A stretch of 64,000 nt of DNA from Alicycliphilus denitrificans K601 (GTDB lineage: Bacteria > Pseudomonadota > Gammaproteobacteria > Burkholderiales > Burkholderiaceae_C): contig NC_015422.1 of NCBI RefSeq assembly GCF_000204645.1, forward strand, positions 2,063,001-2,127,000, in the 5' to 3' direction. Below the pieces are notes generated by a model. It was given only the letters and a program-made list of their open reading frames with translations, did no database searches and was not told where the DNA came from. Position 1 is the stretch's first letter. Every line of letters begins with the position of its first letter. A program made the translations under genes and the position numbers. This document shows positions 17,958 to 30,031 of the stretch, piece after piece.

Positions 17958-18010
17958 CAAATATGCCTCCAGCGCTTTTGCGGAAAGCGCTGGCAGCTAT
18001 TGTTTTCGAT
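17958..18010. repeat. Palindromic intergenic repeat between gyrA and serC
   Basis: CCAGCGCTT, a short loop, then AAGCGCTGG form a perfect 9-bp stem followed by CAGCTATTGTTTTC. It shares its core with the repeat at 16740-16829. As RNA on the minus strand it lies just after the gyrA stop. Confidence 0.65.
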
Positions 18011-18012
18011 AG

Positions 18013-20652
18013 TCAATGCGGGTCGTCCGCGGCAGGAGCCGTGTCCGCGCCATCGGCCTCGGCGGTATTGGCGTCGTTCTCCACGATGCGCTGCAGGCCA
18101 CTGAGCTTGGCGCCCTCGTCCAGCGAGATCAGCGTCACGCCCTGCGTGGCGCGGCCGAGCTCGCGGATCTCCGACACGCGCGTGCGCACCAGCACGCCGG
18201 TGTCGGTGATCAGCATGATCTCGTCGTCGGCGTGCACCAGCGTGGCGGCCACGACGCGGCCGTTGCGCTCGCTCTGCTGGATGGCGATCATGCCCTTGGT
18301 GCCGCGGCCGTGGCGCGTGTACTCGGTGATGCTGGTGCGCTTACCGTAGCCGTTCTCGGTGGCGGTGAGCACGCTCTGGTTCTCGTCCTCGGCGACCAGC
18401 ATGGCGATCACGCTCTGGCCGTCCTCGAGCTGCATGCCCTTGACGCCGCGCGCGTTGCGGCCCATGGGGCGCACGTCGTTCTCGTCGAAGCGCACGGCCT
18501 TGCCGCTGTCGGAAAAGAGCATCACGTCGTGCTCGCCGTCGGTCAGCGCCGCGCCGATGAGGTAGTCGCCCTCGTCCAGGCCCACGGCGATGATGCCGGC
18601 CTTGCGCGGGTTGGAGAATTCGTCGAGCGCCGTCTTCTTCACCGTGCCCATGCTGGTCGCCATGAACACGTAGCGGTCGGCGGGGAAGCTGCGCATCTCG
18701 CCCGTGAGGGGCAGCACCACGTTGATCTTCTCGCCCTCCTGCAGGGGGAACATGTTGACGATGGGCCGCCCGCGCGAATTGCGCGAACCAGCGGGCACTT
18801 CCCAGACCTTGAGCCAGTACAACCGGCCGCGGTTGGAGAAGCACAGGATGTAGTCGTGCGTGTTGGCGATGAAGAGCTGGTCGATCCAGTCGTCTTCCTT
18901 GGTCGCCGTGGCCTGTTTGCCGCGCCCGCCGCGCTTCTGCGCGCGGTATTCGGAAAGGGGCTGGCTCTTGATGTAGCCCGTGTGGCTCAGCGTCACCACC
19001 ATGTCGGTGGGCGTGATCAGGTCCTCGGTCGAGAGATCCTGCGCGCTGTGCTCGATGGTGGAGCGGCGCGCGCCCAGCCTGGTCTGGCCGAACTCCTGGC
19101 GCAGGGCGGAGAGCTCCTCGCCGATGATCGTCGAGACGCGCGCGGGCTTGGCCAGGATGTCCAGCAGGTTCTCGATGACCGCCATGACGTCCTTGTACTC
19201 AGCCACGATCTTGTCCTGCTCCAGGCCCGTGAGGCGCTGCAGGCGCATCTGCAGTATCTCCTGCGCCTGCGTGTCCGACAGGCGGTACAGGCCGCTTTCC
19301 TGCATGCCGAATTCGCGCTCCAGTCCCTCGGGGCGGTAGTCGTCGGCGTTCACCACGCCGCCGTCCTCGCGCGTGCGCGTCAGCATCTCGCGTACCAGCT
19401 GGCTGTCCCACGAGCGCGCCATCAGCTCGGCCTTGGCCACGGGCGGCGTGGGCGACTCGCGGATGATGCGGATGAACTCGTCGATGTTCGCCAGCGCCAC
19501 GGCCAGGCCCTCGAGCACGTGGCCGCGCTCGCGCGCCTTGCGCAGCTCGAACACCGTGCGCCGCGTCACCACCTCGCGGCGGTGCTGCAGGAAGACCTCG
19601 ATCAGCTCCTTGAGGTTGCACAGCTTGGGCTGGCCGTCCACCAGCGCCACCATGTTCATGCCGAAGGTGTCCTGCAGCTGCGTCTGCTTGTACAGGTTGT
19701 TGAGCACCACCTCGGGCACTTCGCCGCGCTTGAGCTCGATCACCAGGCGCATGCCGGACTTGTCCGACTCGTCCTGGATGTGGCTGATGCCTTCGAGCTT
19801 CTTCTCGTGCACCAGCTCGGCCATGCGCTCCTGCAGCGTCTTCTTGTTGACCTGGTAGGGCAGCTCATCGACGATGATCGCCTGACGCTGGCCGCGGTCG
19901 ATGTCCTCGAAGTGCACCTTGGCGCGCATCACCACCTTGCCGCGCCCGGTGCGGTAGCCGTCCTTCACGCCTTGGATGCCGTAGATGATGCCGGCCGTGG
20001 GGAAATCCGGCGCGGGGATGATCTCCATCAACTCGTCGATCGACGATTCGGGGTTGCGCAGCAAATGCAAGCAAGCGTCCACCACCTCGTTGAGGTTGTG
20101 TGGCGGAATATTCGTCGCCATGCCCACGGCAATGCCTGCGGAGCCGTTCACCAGCAGGTTGGGCAGGCGGCTCGGCAGCACCAGCGGCTCCTTCTCGCTG
20201 CCGTCGTAGTTGGGGCCGAAATCGACGGTCTCCTTGTCGATGTCGGCCAGCATCTCGTGCGCGATCTTCGCCAGGCGGATCTCGGTGTAGCGCATGGCCG
20301 CCGCGTTGTCGCCATCGACCGAGCCGAAGTTGCCCTGGCCGTCCACCAGCATGTGGCGCAGCGAGAAGTCCTGCGCCATGCGCACGATGGTGTCGTACAC
20401 CGCGCTGTCGCCGTGCGGGTGGTATTTACCGATCACATCACCCACGATGCGAGCGGACTTCTTGTAAGGCCGGTTCCAGTCGTTGTTGAGCTCGTGCATG
20501 GCATACAGCACGCGCCTGTGCACCGGCTTCAGACCATCGCGGGCATCGGGCAGGGCGCGGCCCACGATCACACTCATGGCGTAATCCAGGTAGCTGCGCC
20601 GCATCTCCTCTTCTAGGCTGATGGGCAGGGTTTCTTTGGCGAACTGGGTCAT
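18013..20652 (-). CDS. gyrA: DNA gyrase subunit A
   Basis: An 879-residue type II topoisomerase subunit that cuts and rejoins DNA during negative supercoiling. It starts [20 protein letters not shown]. The quinolone region reads [17 protein letters not shown], with Ser and Asp at the two positions usually changed in resistant strains, so it looks wild type. The catalytic tyrosine is in [16 protein letters not shown]. The GyrA box is QKRGGRGK, followed by the six-blade C-terminal beta-pinwheel. The tail ([18 protein letters not shown]) is acidic. It starts the minus-strand cluster and is divergent from ompA. Confidence 0.98.
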   Translation of the reverse strand: MTQFAKETLPISLEEEMRRSYLDYAMSVIVGRALPDARDGLKPVHRRVLYAMHELNNDWNRPYKKSARIVGDVIGKYHPHGDSAVYDTIVRMAQDFSLRHMLVDGQGNFGSVDGDNAAAMRYTEIRLAKIAHEMLADIDKETVDFGPNYDGSEKEPLVLPSRLPNLLVNGSAGIAVGMATNIPPHNLNEVVDACLHLLRNPESSIDELMEIIPAPDFPTAGIIYGIQGVKDGYRTGRGKVVMRAKVHFEDIDRGQRQAIIVDELPYQVNKKTLQERMAELVHEKKLEGISHIQDESDKSGMRLVIELKRGEVPEVVLNNLYKQTQLQDTFGMNMVALVDGQPKLCNLKELIEVFLQHRREVVTRRTVFELRKARERGHVLEGLAVALANIDEFIRIIRESPTPPVAKAELMARSWDSQLVREMLTRTREDGGVVNADDYRPEGLEREFGMQESGLYRLSDTQAQEILQMRLQRLTGLEQDKIVAEYKDVMAVIENLLDILAKPARVSTIIGEELSALRQEFGQTRLGARRSTIEHSAQDLSTEDLITPTDMVVTLSHTGYIKSQPLSEYRAQKRGGRGKQATATKEDDWIDQLFIANTHDYILCFSNRGRLYWLKVWEVPAGSRNSRGRPIVNMFPLQEGEKINVVLPLTGEMRSFPADRYVFMATSMGTVKKTALDEFSNPRKAGIIAVGLDEGDYLIGAALTDGEHDVMLFSDSGKAVRFDENDVRPMGRNARGVKGMQLEDGQSVIAMLVAEDENQSVLTATENGYGKRTSITEYTRHGRGTKGMIAIQQSERNGRVVAATLVHADDEIMLITDTGVLVRTRVSEIRELGRATQGVTLISLDEGAKLSGLQRIVENDANTAEADGADTAPAADDPH

Positions 20653-20879
20653 GACGACGGCGGTGGAGACGGCGGGAAACAACCATTTTAGGTGCAAGAC
20701 CATGTCGCGGCTGAGCAACACATCCCGGGGATTGCGCTTTTGTCCTACTGTTGATGCTCCGTCAAAGACGCCTTTGCGTTGTTACGTATGGCACAATCAT
20801 TTCAACGTTTTTGGTGATGGTCACTGACGACGTCCCCGATTCGCAGCACGGCTGCGGCTTTTTCCCCAAGAGGAGAACC

Positions 20880-21539
20880 ATGAAGAAACTGAACAAATTG
20901 GCGATGTTGTTGGCCTCTGCCGTGATTGCAACCTCGGCTGGCGCCCAAGTAAAGGCGGCAGACGGCGGTAAGGTCATCGACAACTGGCAAAACGGTTCCG
21001 GTGAACTGGTCTGGAAGAACGGCACGAACGAACTGTGCTGGCGCGATGCCAACTGGACACCCGCCACCGCCGCAGAAGGCTGCGATGGCGCCCTGGTGAA
21101 GGCCGCCGCGGCACCCGCACCCGCACCCGCACCCGCCCCTGTGGCCGCTCCTCCCGCAGCACCCAAGCCCGCTCCTGCCGTCGCTAGCAAGGTCACCTAC
21201 GCTGCCGACGCGTTCTTCGACTTCGACAAATCCGTGCTGAAGCCCGAAGGCAAGGCCAAGCTGGACGACCTGGTCTCCAAGGTCAAGGGCATCAACCTCG
21301 AAGTGATCATCGCCGTGGGCCACACCGACTCCATCGGTACTGACGCCTACAACCAGAAGCTGTCGGTGCGTCGCGCCGAGGCCGTGAAGGCCTACTTGGT
21401 GTCCAAGGGCATCGAGAAGAACCGCGTGTACACCGAAGGCAAGGGCGAGAAGCAGCCCATCGCCGACAACAAGACCAAGGAAGGCCGCGCCAAGAACCGC
21501 CGCGTGGAAATCGAAGTGGTCGGTACCCGCACCAACTGA
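20880..21539 (+). CDS. ompA: OmpA-family outer-membrane / peptidoglycan-binding protein
   Basis: A 219-residue protein with a signal peptide (MKKLNKLAMLLASAVIATSAGA), a short N-terminal region with two cysteines (NELCWRDANW and EGCDGAL), an Ala/Pro hinge (APAPAPAPAPVAAPPAAPKP) and a C-terminal OmpA/MotB domain (AADAFFDFDKSVLKPEGKAKL, IAVGHTDSIGTDAYNQKLS, GKNRRVEIEV-type end). It lacks the eight-strand barrel of E. coli OmpA, as is common for the short betaproteobacterial version. An AGGAG lies just upstream of the ATG, and a strong terminator follows. Confidence 0.93.
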   Translation: MKKLNKLAMLLASAVIATSAGAQVKAADGGKVIDNWQNGSGELVWKNGTNELCWRDANWTPATAAEGCDGALVKAAAAPAPAPAPAPVAAPPAAPKPAPAVASKVTYAADAFFDFDKSVLKPEGKAKLDDLVSKVKGINLEVIIAVGHTDSIGTDAYNQKLSVRRAEAVKAYLVSKGIEKNRVYTEGKGEKQPIADNKTKEGRAKNRRVEIEVVGTRTN

Positions 21540-21556
21540 TCCTCGATCGGTCAATC

Positions 21557-21584
21557 AAAAAGCCCCGGCAACGGGGCTTTTTTT
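21557..21584 (+). terminator. Rho-independent terminator after ompA
   Basis: AAAAGCCCCG and CGGGGCTTTT pair around GCAA, followed by more T residues. Confidence 0.93.
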
Positions 21585-21618
21585 ATGGCTGAAGCATCTC
21601 CAGTGGGACAATGAGCGC

Positions 21619-22332
21619 ATGAATGAGTTCGTCAATGCCGACCCGGCAGAATTGGCCAAATTTTCAGAGCTGGCGCATCGCTGGTGGGATCCCGATAGCG
21701 AATTTCGTCCCCTGCACCAAATCAATCCATTGCGGCTCGAATGGATCAATCAACTGTCCCCGCTTGAGGGGCAGAAAGCCCTCGACGTAGGATGTGGCGG
21801 AGGGATCCTGTCGGACTCCATGGCCCGCAAAGGGGCCGAGGTGACGGGCATAGACTTGGCGAGCAAGGCATTGCGCGTGGCGCGCCTGCATGCCTTGGAG
21901 GCACAGACTCCGCGTGTCCAATACCGTGAAATCAGCGTTGAGGAATTGGCGCAGGAATCGCCTGGGTCATTCGATACCGTCACCTGCATGGAAATGCTCG
22001 AGCACGTGCCCGACCCCCAGTCCGTGGTCACGGCCTGTGCCCATCTCGTCAAGCCTGGCGGCTGGGTATTCTTCTCCACCATCAATCGCAATGCCAAGGC
22101 ATTTGCACTGGCGATCGTCGGGGCCGAATACCTGCTGAAAATGCTGCCGCAGGGCACGCACGAATATGCGAAATTCATTCGACCCAGCGAACTGGCAGGG
22201 GCATGCCGCAATGCCGGCCTCGACGTGCTGCAGGTGCGCGGCATGCAGTACAACCCACTTACGGGGCGCTACTGGCTGAGCGGGGACACCAGCGTGAACT
22301 ATATGTTTGCCGCGCGCCGCCTGTCCACATGA
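21619..22332 (+). CDS. ubiG: 3-demethylubiquinol / polyprenylphenol O-methyltransferase
   Basis: A 237-residue SAM-dependent methyltransferase that carries out both O-methylations of ubiquinone synthesis. It starts with AELAKFSELAHRWWDPDSEF, the hallmark UbiG N-terminus. Motif I is LDVGCGGGILSDSMA, the acidic end of strand 2 is VTGIDLAS, and CMEMLEHVPDP and KPGGWVFFSTINRN follow. The last four bases overlap the gph start (ATGA), so translation is coupled. Confidence 0.97.
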   Translation: MNEFVNADPAELAKFSELAHRWWDPDSEFRPLHQINPLRLEWINQLSPLEGQKALDVGCGGGILSDSMARKGAEVTGIDLASKALRVARLHALEAQTPRVQYREISVEELAQESPGSFDTVTCMEMLEHVPDPQSVVTACAHLVKPGGWVFFSTINRNAKAFALAIVGAEYLLKMLPQGTHEYAKFIRPSELAGACRNAGLDVLQVRGMQYNPLTGRYWLSGDTSVNYMFAARRLST

Positions 22333-23006
22333 AGACGAACCCGTTTCGCGCTGCGCGCGCGGTCCTGTTCGATCTGGATGGGACCCTCATCGACAGCGCC
22401 CCCGACCTTGGAGCCGCCGCCGACAGGCTTCGCACCGACCGGGGCCTGCAGCCGCTGCCTCTGCAGGCCTACCGCCCCATGGCTGGCGCAGGCGCCCGCG
22501 GGATGCTGGAAGTGGCTTTCGGGATCGCCCCCGACCATCCGGACTTCCCTGGCCTGAAGGATGAGTTCCTGGCCAACTACGAACGCTGCATCCACGACCG
22601 GACCAGTGTGTTCGATGGCGTACCGGAACTGGTGGATGCGCTGACACAGCGCTCGCTGAAATGGGGCGTCGTGACCAACAAGGTGACGCGCTTCACCTCG
22701 CTCATCGCGCAGCGCGTGGCGCTGTTCGACAGCGCCGGCGTCATCGTCAGCGGAGACAGCACGCCGTACTCGAAACCCCATCCCGCGCCGTTGCTGGAGG
22801 CGGTGTTCCGGCTGGGCCTGGCGGCGCACGAGTGCATCTACGTGGGCGACGACGCGCGGGACATCGTGGCCGGCCGCGCAGCCGGCATGAGCACCGTGGC
22901 CGCGCTCTACGGCTACCTGGGCTCCGGTGCGCTACCTCAGCAGTGGGGTGCTGACGCGATGATAGAAACCCCCATGGACCTCTTGAATTTGCTGGGATTG
23001 GACTAA
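22329..23006 (+). CDS. gph: Phosphoglycolate phosphatase (HAD family)
   Basis: A 225-residue HAD hydrolase. The nucleophile motif is VLFDLDGTLIDSAPDL near residue 14. Motif II is in VVTNKV, the motif III lysine is in PYSKPHPAPLLEA, and motif IV is YVGDDARDIVAGRAAGM. It removes phosphate from 2-phosphoglycolate formed during DNA repair; specificity within the subfamily is inferred from the ubiG-gph pairing. Its stop codon lies inside the predicted -10 box of ssrA. Confidence 0.92.
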   Translation: MKTNPFRAARAVLFDLDGTLIDSAPDLGAAADRLRTDRGLQPLPLQAYRPMAGAGARGMLEVAFGIAPDHPDFPGLKDEFLANYERCIHDRTSVFDGVPELVDALTQRSLKWGVVTNKVTRFTSLIAQRVALFDSAGVIVSGDSTPYSKPHPAPLLEAVFRLGLAAHECIYVGDDARDIVAGRAAGMSTVAALYGYLGSGALPQQWGADAMIETPMDLLNLLGLD

Positions 23007-23009
23007 AAT
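22983..23009 (+). promoter_or_regulatory. Promoter of ssrA
   Basis: TTGAAT (22983-22988) and TAAAAT (23004-23009) sit about 10 bp before the tmRNA 5' end, with a 15-16 bp spacer depending on the -35 register. The -10 box overlaps the gph stop codon. Confidence 0.5.
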
Positions 23010-23018
23010 GCATACCAA

Positions 23019-23396
23019 GGGGCTGTCCCGGTTTCGACGTGGGTTCGGAATTGGTGCGGTGCATGTCGAGCTTGAGTGACGCTCGTAAATCTCCATTCAC
23101 CAAAGTAACTGCAAACGACGAACGTTTCGCACTCGCCGCTTAAATCCGGTGAGCCTTGCAACAGCATGTTGGTGGGCTGGGCAAGGGGGTAGCAATACCT
23201 CCCGGCTGCAAGGGAATTTTTACCAGCTGGCCTCCTGCCGGGTACCTTGGCATGGGGCGAGATCCAAGGGTACTGGCTGCCTGTATAGCGTGCGCCTGCG
23301 CGATACCGGTGGCGAGACTCAAAACAGAGCGCTAAGCATGTAGATCTGTCCAAGGAAGGCTTGCGGACGCGGGTTCAATTCCCGCCAGCTCCACCA
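23019..23396 (+). ncRNA. ssrA: tmRNA (ssrA), one-piece
   Basis: A 378-nt tmRNA with the tRNA-like 5' end GGGGCTG and 3' end CAGCTCC-ACCA, with T arm GGGTTCAATTCCC. The tag frame at 23111-23143 starts at the resume codon GCA and codes for ANDERFALAA followed by TAA, the usual betaproteobacterial degradation tag. It rescues stalled ribosomes with SmpB. The 3' end is complete, and foreign DNA begins behind the terminator, as often seen at ssrA integration sites. Confidence 0.98.
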
Positions 23397-23404
23397 CTAT
23401 TTGA

Positions 23405-23434
23405 AAAACCAACCGTTCTCGGTTGGTTTTTTTT
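23405..23434 (+). terminator. Rho-independent terminator of ssrA
   Basis: AAAACCAACC and GGTTGGTTTT form a stem around GTTCTC, followed by a T run. Confidence 0.92.
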
Positions 23435-23705
23435 CGTCTGTTCCCCCCAGTGTTGGCGTGGTTTCCAGGCCTGGTCTCACGAGCGCCACCTCTGCAAAGG
23501 CGGCCTTTCCGCCCCCGCCGACGCATCTCTGTTCTCCGTTTTCTCTGGTGGCCACGCGAGCGTTCTCGAGGTCATTTCCTTTGCTGGCGCGGGTTTAGAT
23601 GCGGTCGGTTGTAGTCGGCAACTCCTGTAGGGGTGGCGACTGAGGGTGACGATATGCACCGCTACGCGGTAGGCTACTCCCGGCCAGAAGCAGGCATTCG
23701 TTTTG
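23435..23705. other. Gap between ssrA and the ptx operon; no gene seen
   Basis: About 270 bp whose composition shifts from GC-rich to AT-richer around 23.65 kb. All frames are short and lack convincing starts or codon pattern. The composition change marks the likely left border of the acquired ptx segment. I see no copy of the tmRNA 3' end here beyond the intact one. Confidence 0.5.
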
Positions 23706-25621
<1,916 letters not shown>

Positions 25622-26431
25622 TTATTTGAACTTGCGACGCAGGAAGGAGCTGAAGGCGTCGACGAGGGTAACCATGCCTAAAATAACCAGCAAAATAGCC
25701 GAGACATCCTGGTATTGCATGATGCGCAGAGAGCCCATCAGCTCGAACCCGATTCCACCGGCGCCGACCATGCCCATCACGGTCGAAGCACGGAAGTTGT
25801 ATTCCCATCGATAGATCGCGGTATCGGCCATTTGCGGAAGCACTTGGGGAAAGATCCCATGAAAAATCACCTGCAATGGCGTGCAGCCCGCTGCATGCGC
25901 GGCTTCTACCGGTGCCGGATCGGCATGTTCGATCGATTCCGAAAAAAATTTGGCGATCATGCCAACCGAATGTAAGCCTAGGGCTAAAACACCCGGCAAT
26001 GCGCCGAAGCCAACGGCTGCCACGAACAGGATGCCCATGATCAGTTCGGGTATCGATCGCAAAGCGTTTAACAGGCCGCGTGTGGCTTGATACACGAGTG
26101 GATGAGGGCTAGTATTCCGCGCGGCGAGCACTCCTAAGGGAATGGATAGCAATACCGCGATTGCCGTGCCGGCGATACTCATGGCCAAGGTATCCAGTAC
26201 AGGTTTGACCCAGGTGCCAGCCTGCGAGAAGTTCGGTGGGAACATCTCGCCGGCAATTTTTACCAGGCTTGGCATGCCATCCTTCAATCGCTCGGCATCA
26301 AATAGGCCGACGTAATACCAGCAACCGATCACAATCGCCAGCACAACGGCAAACTGCAGTATCGTGCGGTTCCATACGCGCTGGCGCTCGGCCAGAATCA
26401 AACCAAAATCAGCTTGCATGCTGTCGCTCAC
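25622..26431 (-). CDS. ptxC: Phosphite ABC transporter permease
   Basis: A 269-residue inner-membrane protein of the PhnE type. About six hydrophobic segments begin with ILQFAVVLAIVIGCWYYVGL. The coupling-helix EAA-like motif that contacts the ATPase is HAAGCTPLQVIFHGIFPQVLPQ. The start is uncertain: a GTG at 26431 directly after the ptxB stop, or an ATG at 26419. It forms the transport pore with PtxA and PtxB. Confidence 0.92.
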   Translation of the reverse strand: MSDSMQADFGLILAERQRVWNRTILQFAVVLAIVIGCWYYVGLFDAERLKDGMPSLVKIAGEMFPPNFSQAGTWVKPVLDTLAMSIAGTAIAVLLSIPLGVLAARNTSPHPLVYQATRGLLNALRSIPELIMGILFVAAVGFGALPGVLALGLHSVGMIAKFFSESIEHADPAPVEAAHAAGCTPLQVIFHGIFPQVLPQMADTAIYRWEYNFRASTVMGMVGAGGIGFELMGSLRIMQYQDVSAILLVILGMVTLVDAFSSFLRRKFK

Positions 26432-28113
<1,682 letters not shown>

Positions 28114-28133
28114 GACACCTCCGGCAGATTTGA

Positions 28134-28167
28134 ATTCGTAATCAAAAATGATGAATTGATTACGAAT
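28134..28167 (-). promoter_or_regulatory. 12-bp perfect hairpin in the ptxA leader
   Basis: ATTCGTAATCAA and TTGATTACGAAT are exact complements around a 10-base loop. The structure lies between the Pho-box promoter and the ptxA ribosome-binding site and would be in the transcript. It could be an RNA regulatory hairpin, or a DNA operator for PtxE or another factor. Confidence 0.6.
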
Positions 28168-28195
28168 CTGAATTGCAGCGATGGTAATGTCGTGA

Positions 28196-28215
28196 TATGA
28201 CACCCTGATGACATC
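28196..28215 (-). promoter_or_regulatory. Pho box of the ptx operon
   Basis: Read on the minus strand, two TGTCAT units start 11 bp apart (ATGTCAT-CAGG-GTGTCAT), the spacing of the PhoB direct repeat. A TACCAT -10-like hexamer lies about 10 bp downstream, where PhoB promoters have theirs. Two further TGTCA/TGACA half-sites lie just upstream, including a perfect ATGACATC-N3-GATGTCAT palindrome at 28208-28226. Activation under phosphate limitation is therefore expected. Confidence 0.65.
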
Positions 28216-28366
28216 GTTGATGTCATTTTTGTGACATGGTCGCGGGTGCCTGTGAGGGAAATAAGTTGTGCTATCTATGCCAAATATAGACGTCTGCTAT
28301 CGGCCACGACCGGTCGTTTGCTTACGACAGCTATCGGGTAGGCTGTCGGAAGGAGAAAACAAGACA

Positions 28367-29086
28367 ATGGCACAAGACGCACTTCGGCTCGCTGTACTCA
28401 TCGACGCGGACAACGCCAGCGCAGCGGTTATCAAGGAGCTGCTGGAGGAGGTCGCGAAGTACGGGGTCGCGACTGTGAAGCGCTCCTACGGTGACTGGAC
28501 TACGCAAAACCTGGTGGGTTGGAAGGATCACCTCCACCGCCATGCAATCCAACCGATGCAGCAGTTCGCCTACACCAAGGGCAAGAACAGCACGGACAGC
28601 GCCTGCATCATCGACGCCATGGACTTGTTGTACGGAGGCAATGTAGATGGCTTCTGTCTCGTCAGCAGCGACAGCGATTTCACTCGACTTGCCACTCGCC
28701 TACGGGAGGCCGGCAAGGTCGTTTATGGGTTCGGGGAACGCAAGACTCCAGACGCTTTCATCGCGGCTTGCGACAAGTTCGTCTTCGTTGAGGTGTTGAA
28801 ACAACCTGCCACAGGCGTAGACCCTGGGTTACCCGTACAGGTGAAAGACGTTCCGCCCCTTCACGGTCTGCTGTCGCACGCAGTGAAAGAGACACAGCGT
28901 GACACGGGCTGGTCGTCGCTCTCAGCCGTAGGCTCCTTCATCAGCAAAAACCACGCATCATTTGATCCGCGGAACTACGGCTTCAGCAAGCTCAGCGACC
29001 TGGTGCGCAAGCAACACCACTACCTGGAAGTCAAGGAGACCACAGATGCTGCAGGCTTCAATCACTTGCACATCAAGCTGAAGTAG
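28367..29086 (+). CDS. NYN-domain (LabA/PIN-like) putative RNase with a C-terminal OST-HTH-like domain
   Basis: A 239-residue protein. Residues 1 to about 150 are a NYN domain: RLAVLIDADNASAAVIKELL with the first acidic cluster, KGKNSTDSACIIDAMDLLY, and FCLVSSDSDFTRLATRLREA with the metal-binding Asp pair. The C-terminal part (LHGLLSHAVKETQRDTGWSS, SFDPRNYGFSKLSDLVRKQ) resembles the OST-HTH/LOTUS domain often fused to NYN domains, which binds RNA. The ATG at 28367 is preceded by GGAAGGAG. It is divergent from ptxA and lies just left of the prophage. Its target is unknown; a role in RNA turnover or phage response is only inference. Confidence 0.85.
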   Translation: MAQDALRLAVLIDADNASAAVIKELLEEVAKYGVATVKRSYGDWTTQNLVGWKDHLHRHAIQPMQQFAYTKGKNSTDSACIIDAMDLLYGGNVDGFCLVSSDSDFTRLATRLREAGKVVYGFGERKTPDAFIAACDKFVFVEVLKQPATGVDPGLPVQVKDVPPLHGLLSHAVKETQRDTGWSSLSAVGSFISKNHASFDPRNYGFSKLSDLVRKQHHYLEVKETTDAAGFNHLHIKLK

Positions 29087-29183
29087 TCCCATTTGGATGA
29101 CCCAGCCTCCTCATGCGCGCGTGAGTGCTTCCGGGAGGTCAAATCACGCAACTCGCTGGCGGCATTGGGTCGAAAGTGTTAGT

Positions 29184-29663
29184 TCAACTTTGGACAGTAT
29201 CGTGCAGTACTAGTTTCTGGGCAGCCCAGCCGTTGGGCAAGGGGCGGCGCATCACCTTCTCCAGCACGGCATCGGGCGAGCCCACCAGCCGTTCCACGAC
29301 CTCCGGGGCCAGGAGCGTCAGCCGCATGACCCGGCGCACCTGCGTCACGTCCATGCCTTCGGCCTCGGCGATCTCGGCTACTGATGCCGCCCGCTGCTCA
29401 TCCAGAAGGCGTTGCCAGTGGTGCGCCAGTCCGAGCGCCCGCATCAACGCGGTGTCCTGCGCGGCCGACCGGGCTTCCCGCTCCCGGGTGGCCTCGGACA
29501 GGAATTCCTGTGGAGCGTCCAGGGGCGTGATGACCTGCTTCTTCAGCCCCCGCTTCACCAGCGTCCAGGGCACGAAGGTTTCCAGTTGCACGCCGCCTGC
29601 TGGACTCGGCAGTTGATAGGTGACCGGATCACCCTTGAACCGGCCCCGGTGCTTCTTGCTCAT
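29184..29663 (-). CDS. Small HTH protein coupled to the serine recombinase (paralogue 1)
   Basis: A 159-residue protein with a helix-turn-helix at about residues 85-125 (AASVAEIAEAEGMDVTQVRR, then LTLLAPEVVERLV). It shares the framework ETFVPWTLVKRG...EIA.AEG...V.RLT/SLLAP..E with the next gene, so the two arose by duplication. Its ATG overlaps the stop of its paralogue (ATGA). Proteins like this travel with serine recombinases in proteobacterial elements and may act as directionality or DNA-binding partners. I know no demonstrated function. It is the last gene before the probable attachment site. Confidence 0.7.
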   Translation of the reverse strand: MSKKHRGRFKGDPVTYQLPSPAGGVQLETFVPWTLVKRGLKKQVITPLDAPQEFLSEATREREARSAAQDTALMRALGLAHHWQRLLDEQRAASVAEIAEAEGMDVTQVRRVMRLTLLAPEVVERLVGSPDAVLEKVMRRPLPNGWAAQKLVLHDTVQS

Positions 29664-30031
29664 GCGTCCTCCTCAAAGCGCTTCACGATCTGGCGTTGCG
29701 CCTCCCAATCCACCGGCAGCGGGTTGCGCTGGAACCAGATCAGGTTCATCCGGCGAGGCTGCCGCCCGGCCATCAGCAGTTCGAGGATGTCGGGCGCGAG
29801 CAGGCTCAGGCGCATCAGTTCGTTGGTGACCGATGGGTGTAAGCCTTCGGCCCGGGCGATCTCCGAGCCACTCTTCATCTCGCCGGTGTCCACGAGGTGC
29901 TGCCAGTAGAAACCGCGTGCCACCCCCTCCAGCAACGTCACATCGTGAACATGGCGGTCGTCGGCGGCCACGCGCCGCGCGCCCCGGCGGCGGAATGTCA
30001 GTGGCACGAAGGTTTCCAGTGTGTCGTTCAT
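29660..30031 (-). CDS. Small HTH protein coupled to the serine recombinase (paralogue 2)
   Basis: A 123-residue protein: ETFVPLTFRRRGARRV, then GEMKSGSEIARAEGLHPSVT and LMRLSLLAPDILELLMAGRQ. It is homologous to the 159-residue neighbour but has a shorter middle part. The ATG at 30031 overlaps the recombinase stop, and a longer upstream frame inside the recombinase gene is rejected. The coupled trio suggests that all three proteins are made in fixed ratio and act together on the same DNA. Confidence 0.7.
   Translation of the reverse strand: MNDTLETFVPLTFRRRGARRVAADDRHVHDVTLLEGVARGFYWQHLVDTGEMKSGSEIARAEGLHPSVTNELMRLSLLAPDILELLMAGRQPRRMNLIWFQRNPLPVDWEAQRQIVKRFEEDA

Noticed and set aside
18016..20616. 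866-codon open frame on the plus strand opposite gyrA
   Set aside because: A shadow of the GC-rich gyrA codons: composition is biased to Val/His/Ala/Leu, and it has no domain and no start signal.
23361..23630. Several short frames right behind ssrA
   Set aside because: They begin inside the tmRNA or its terminator and have no coding pattern.
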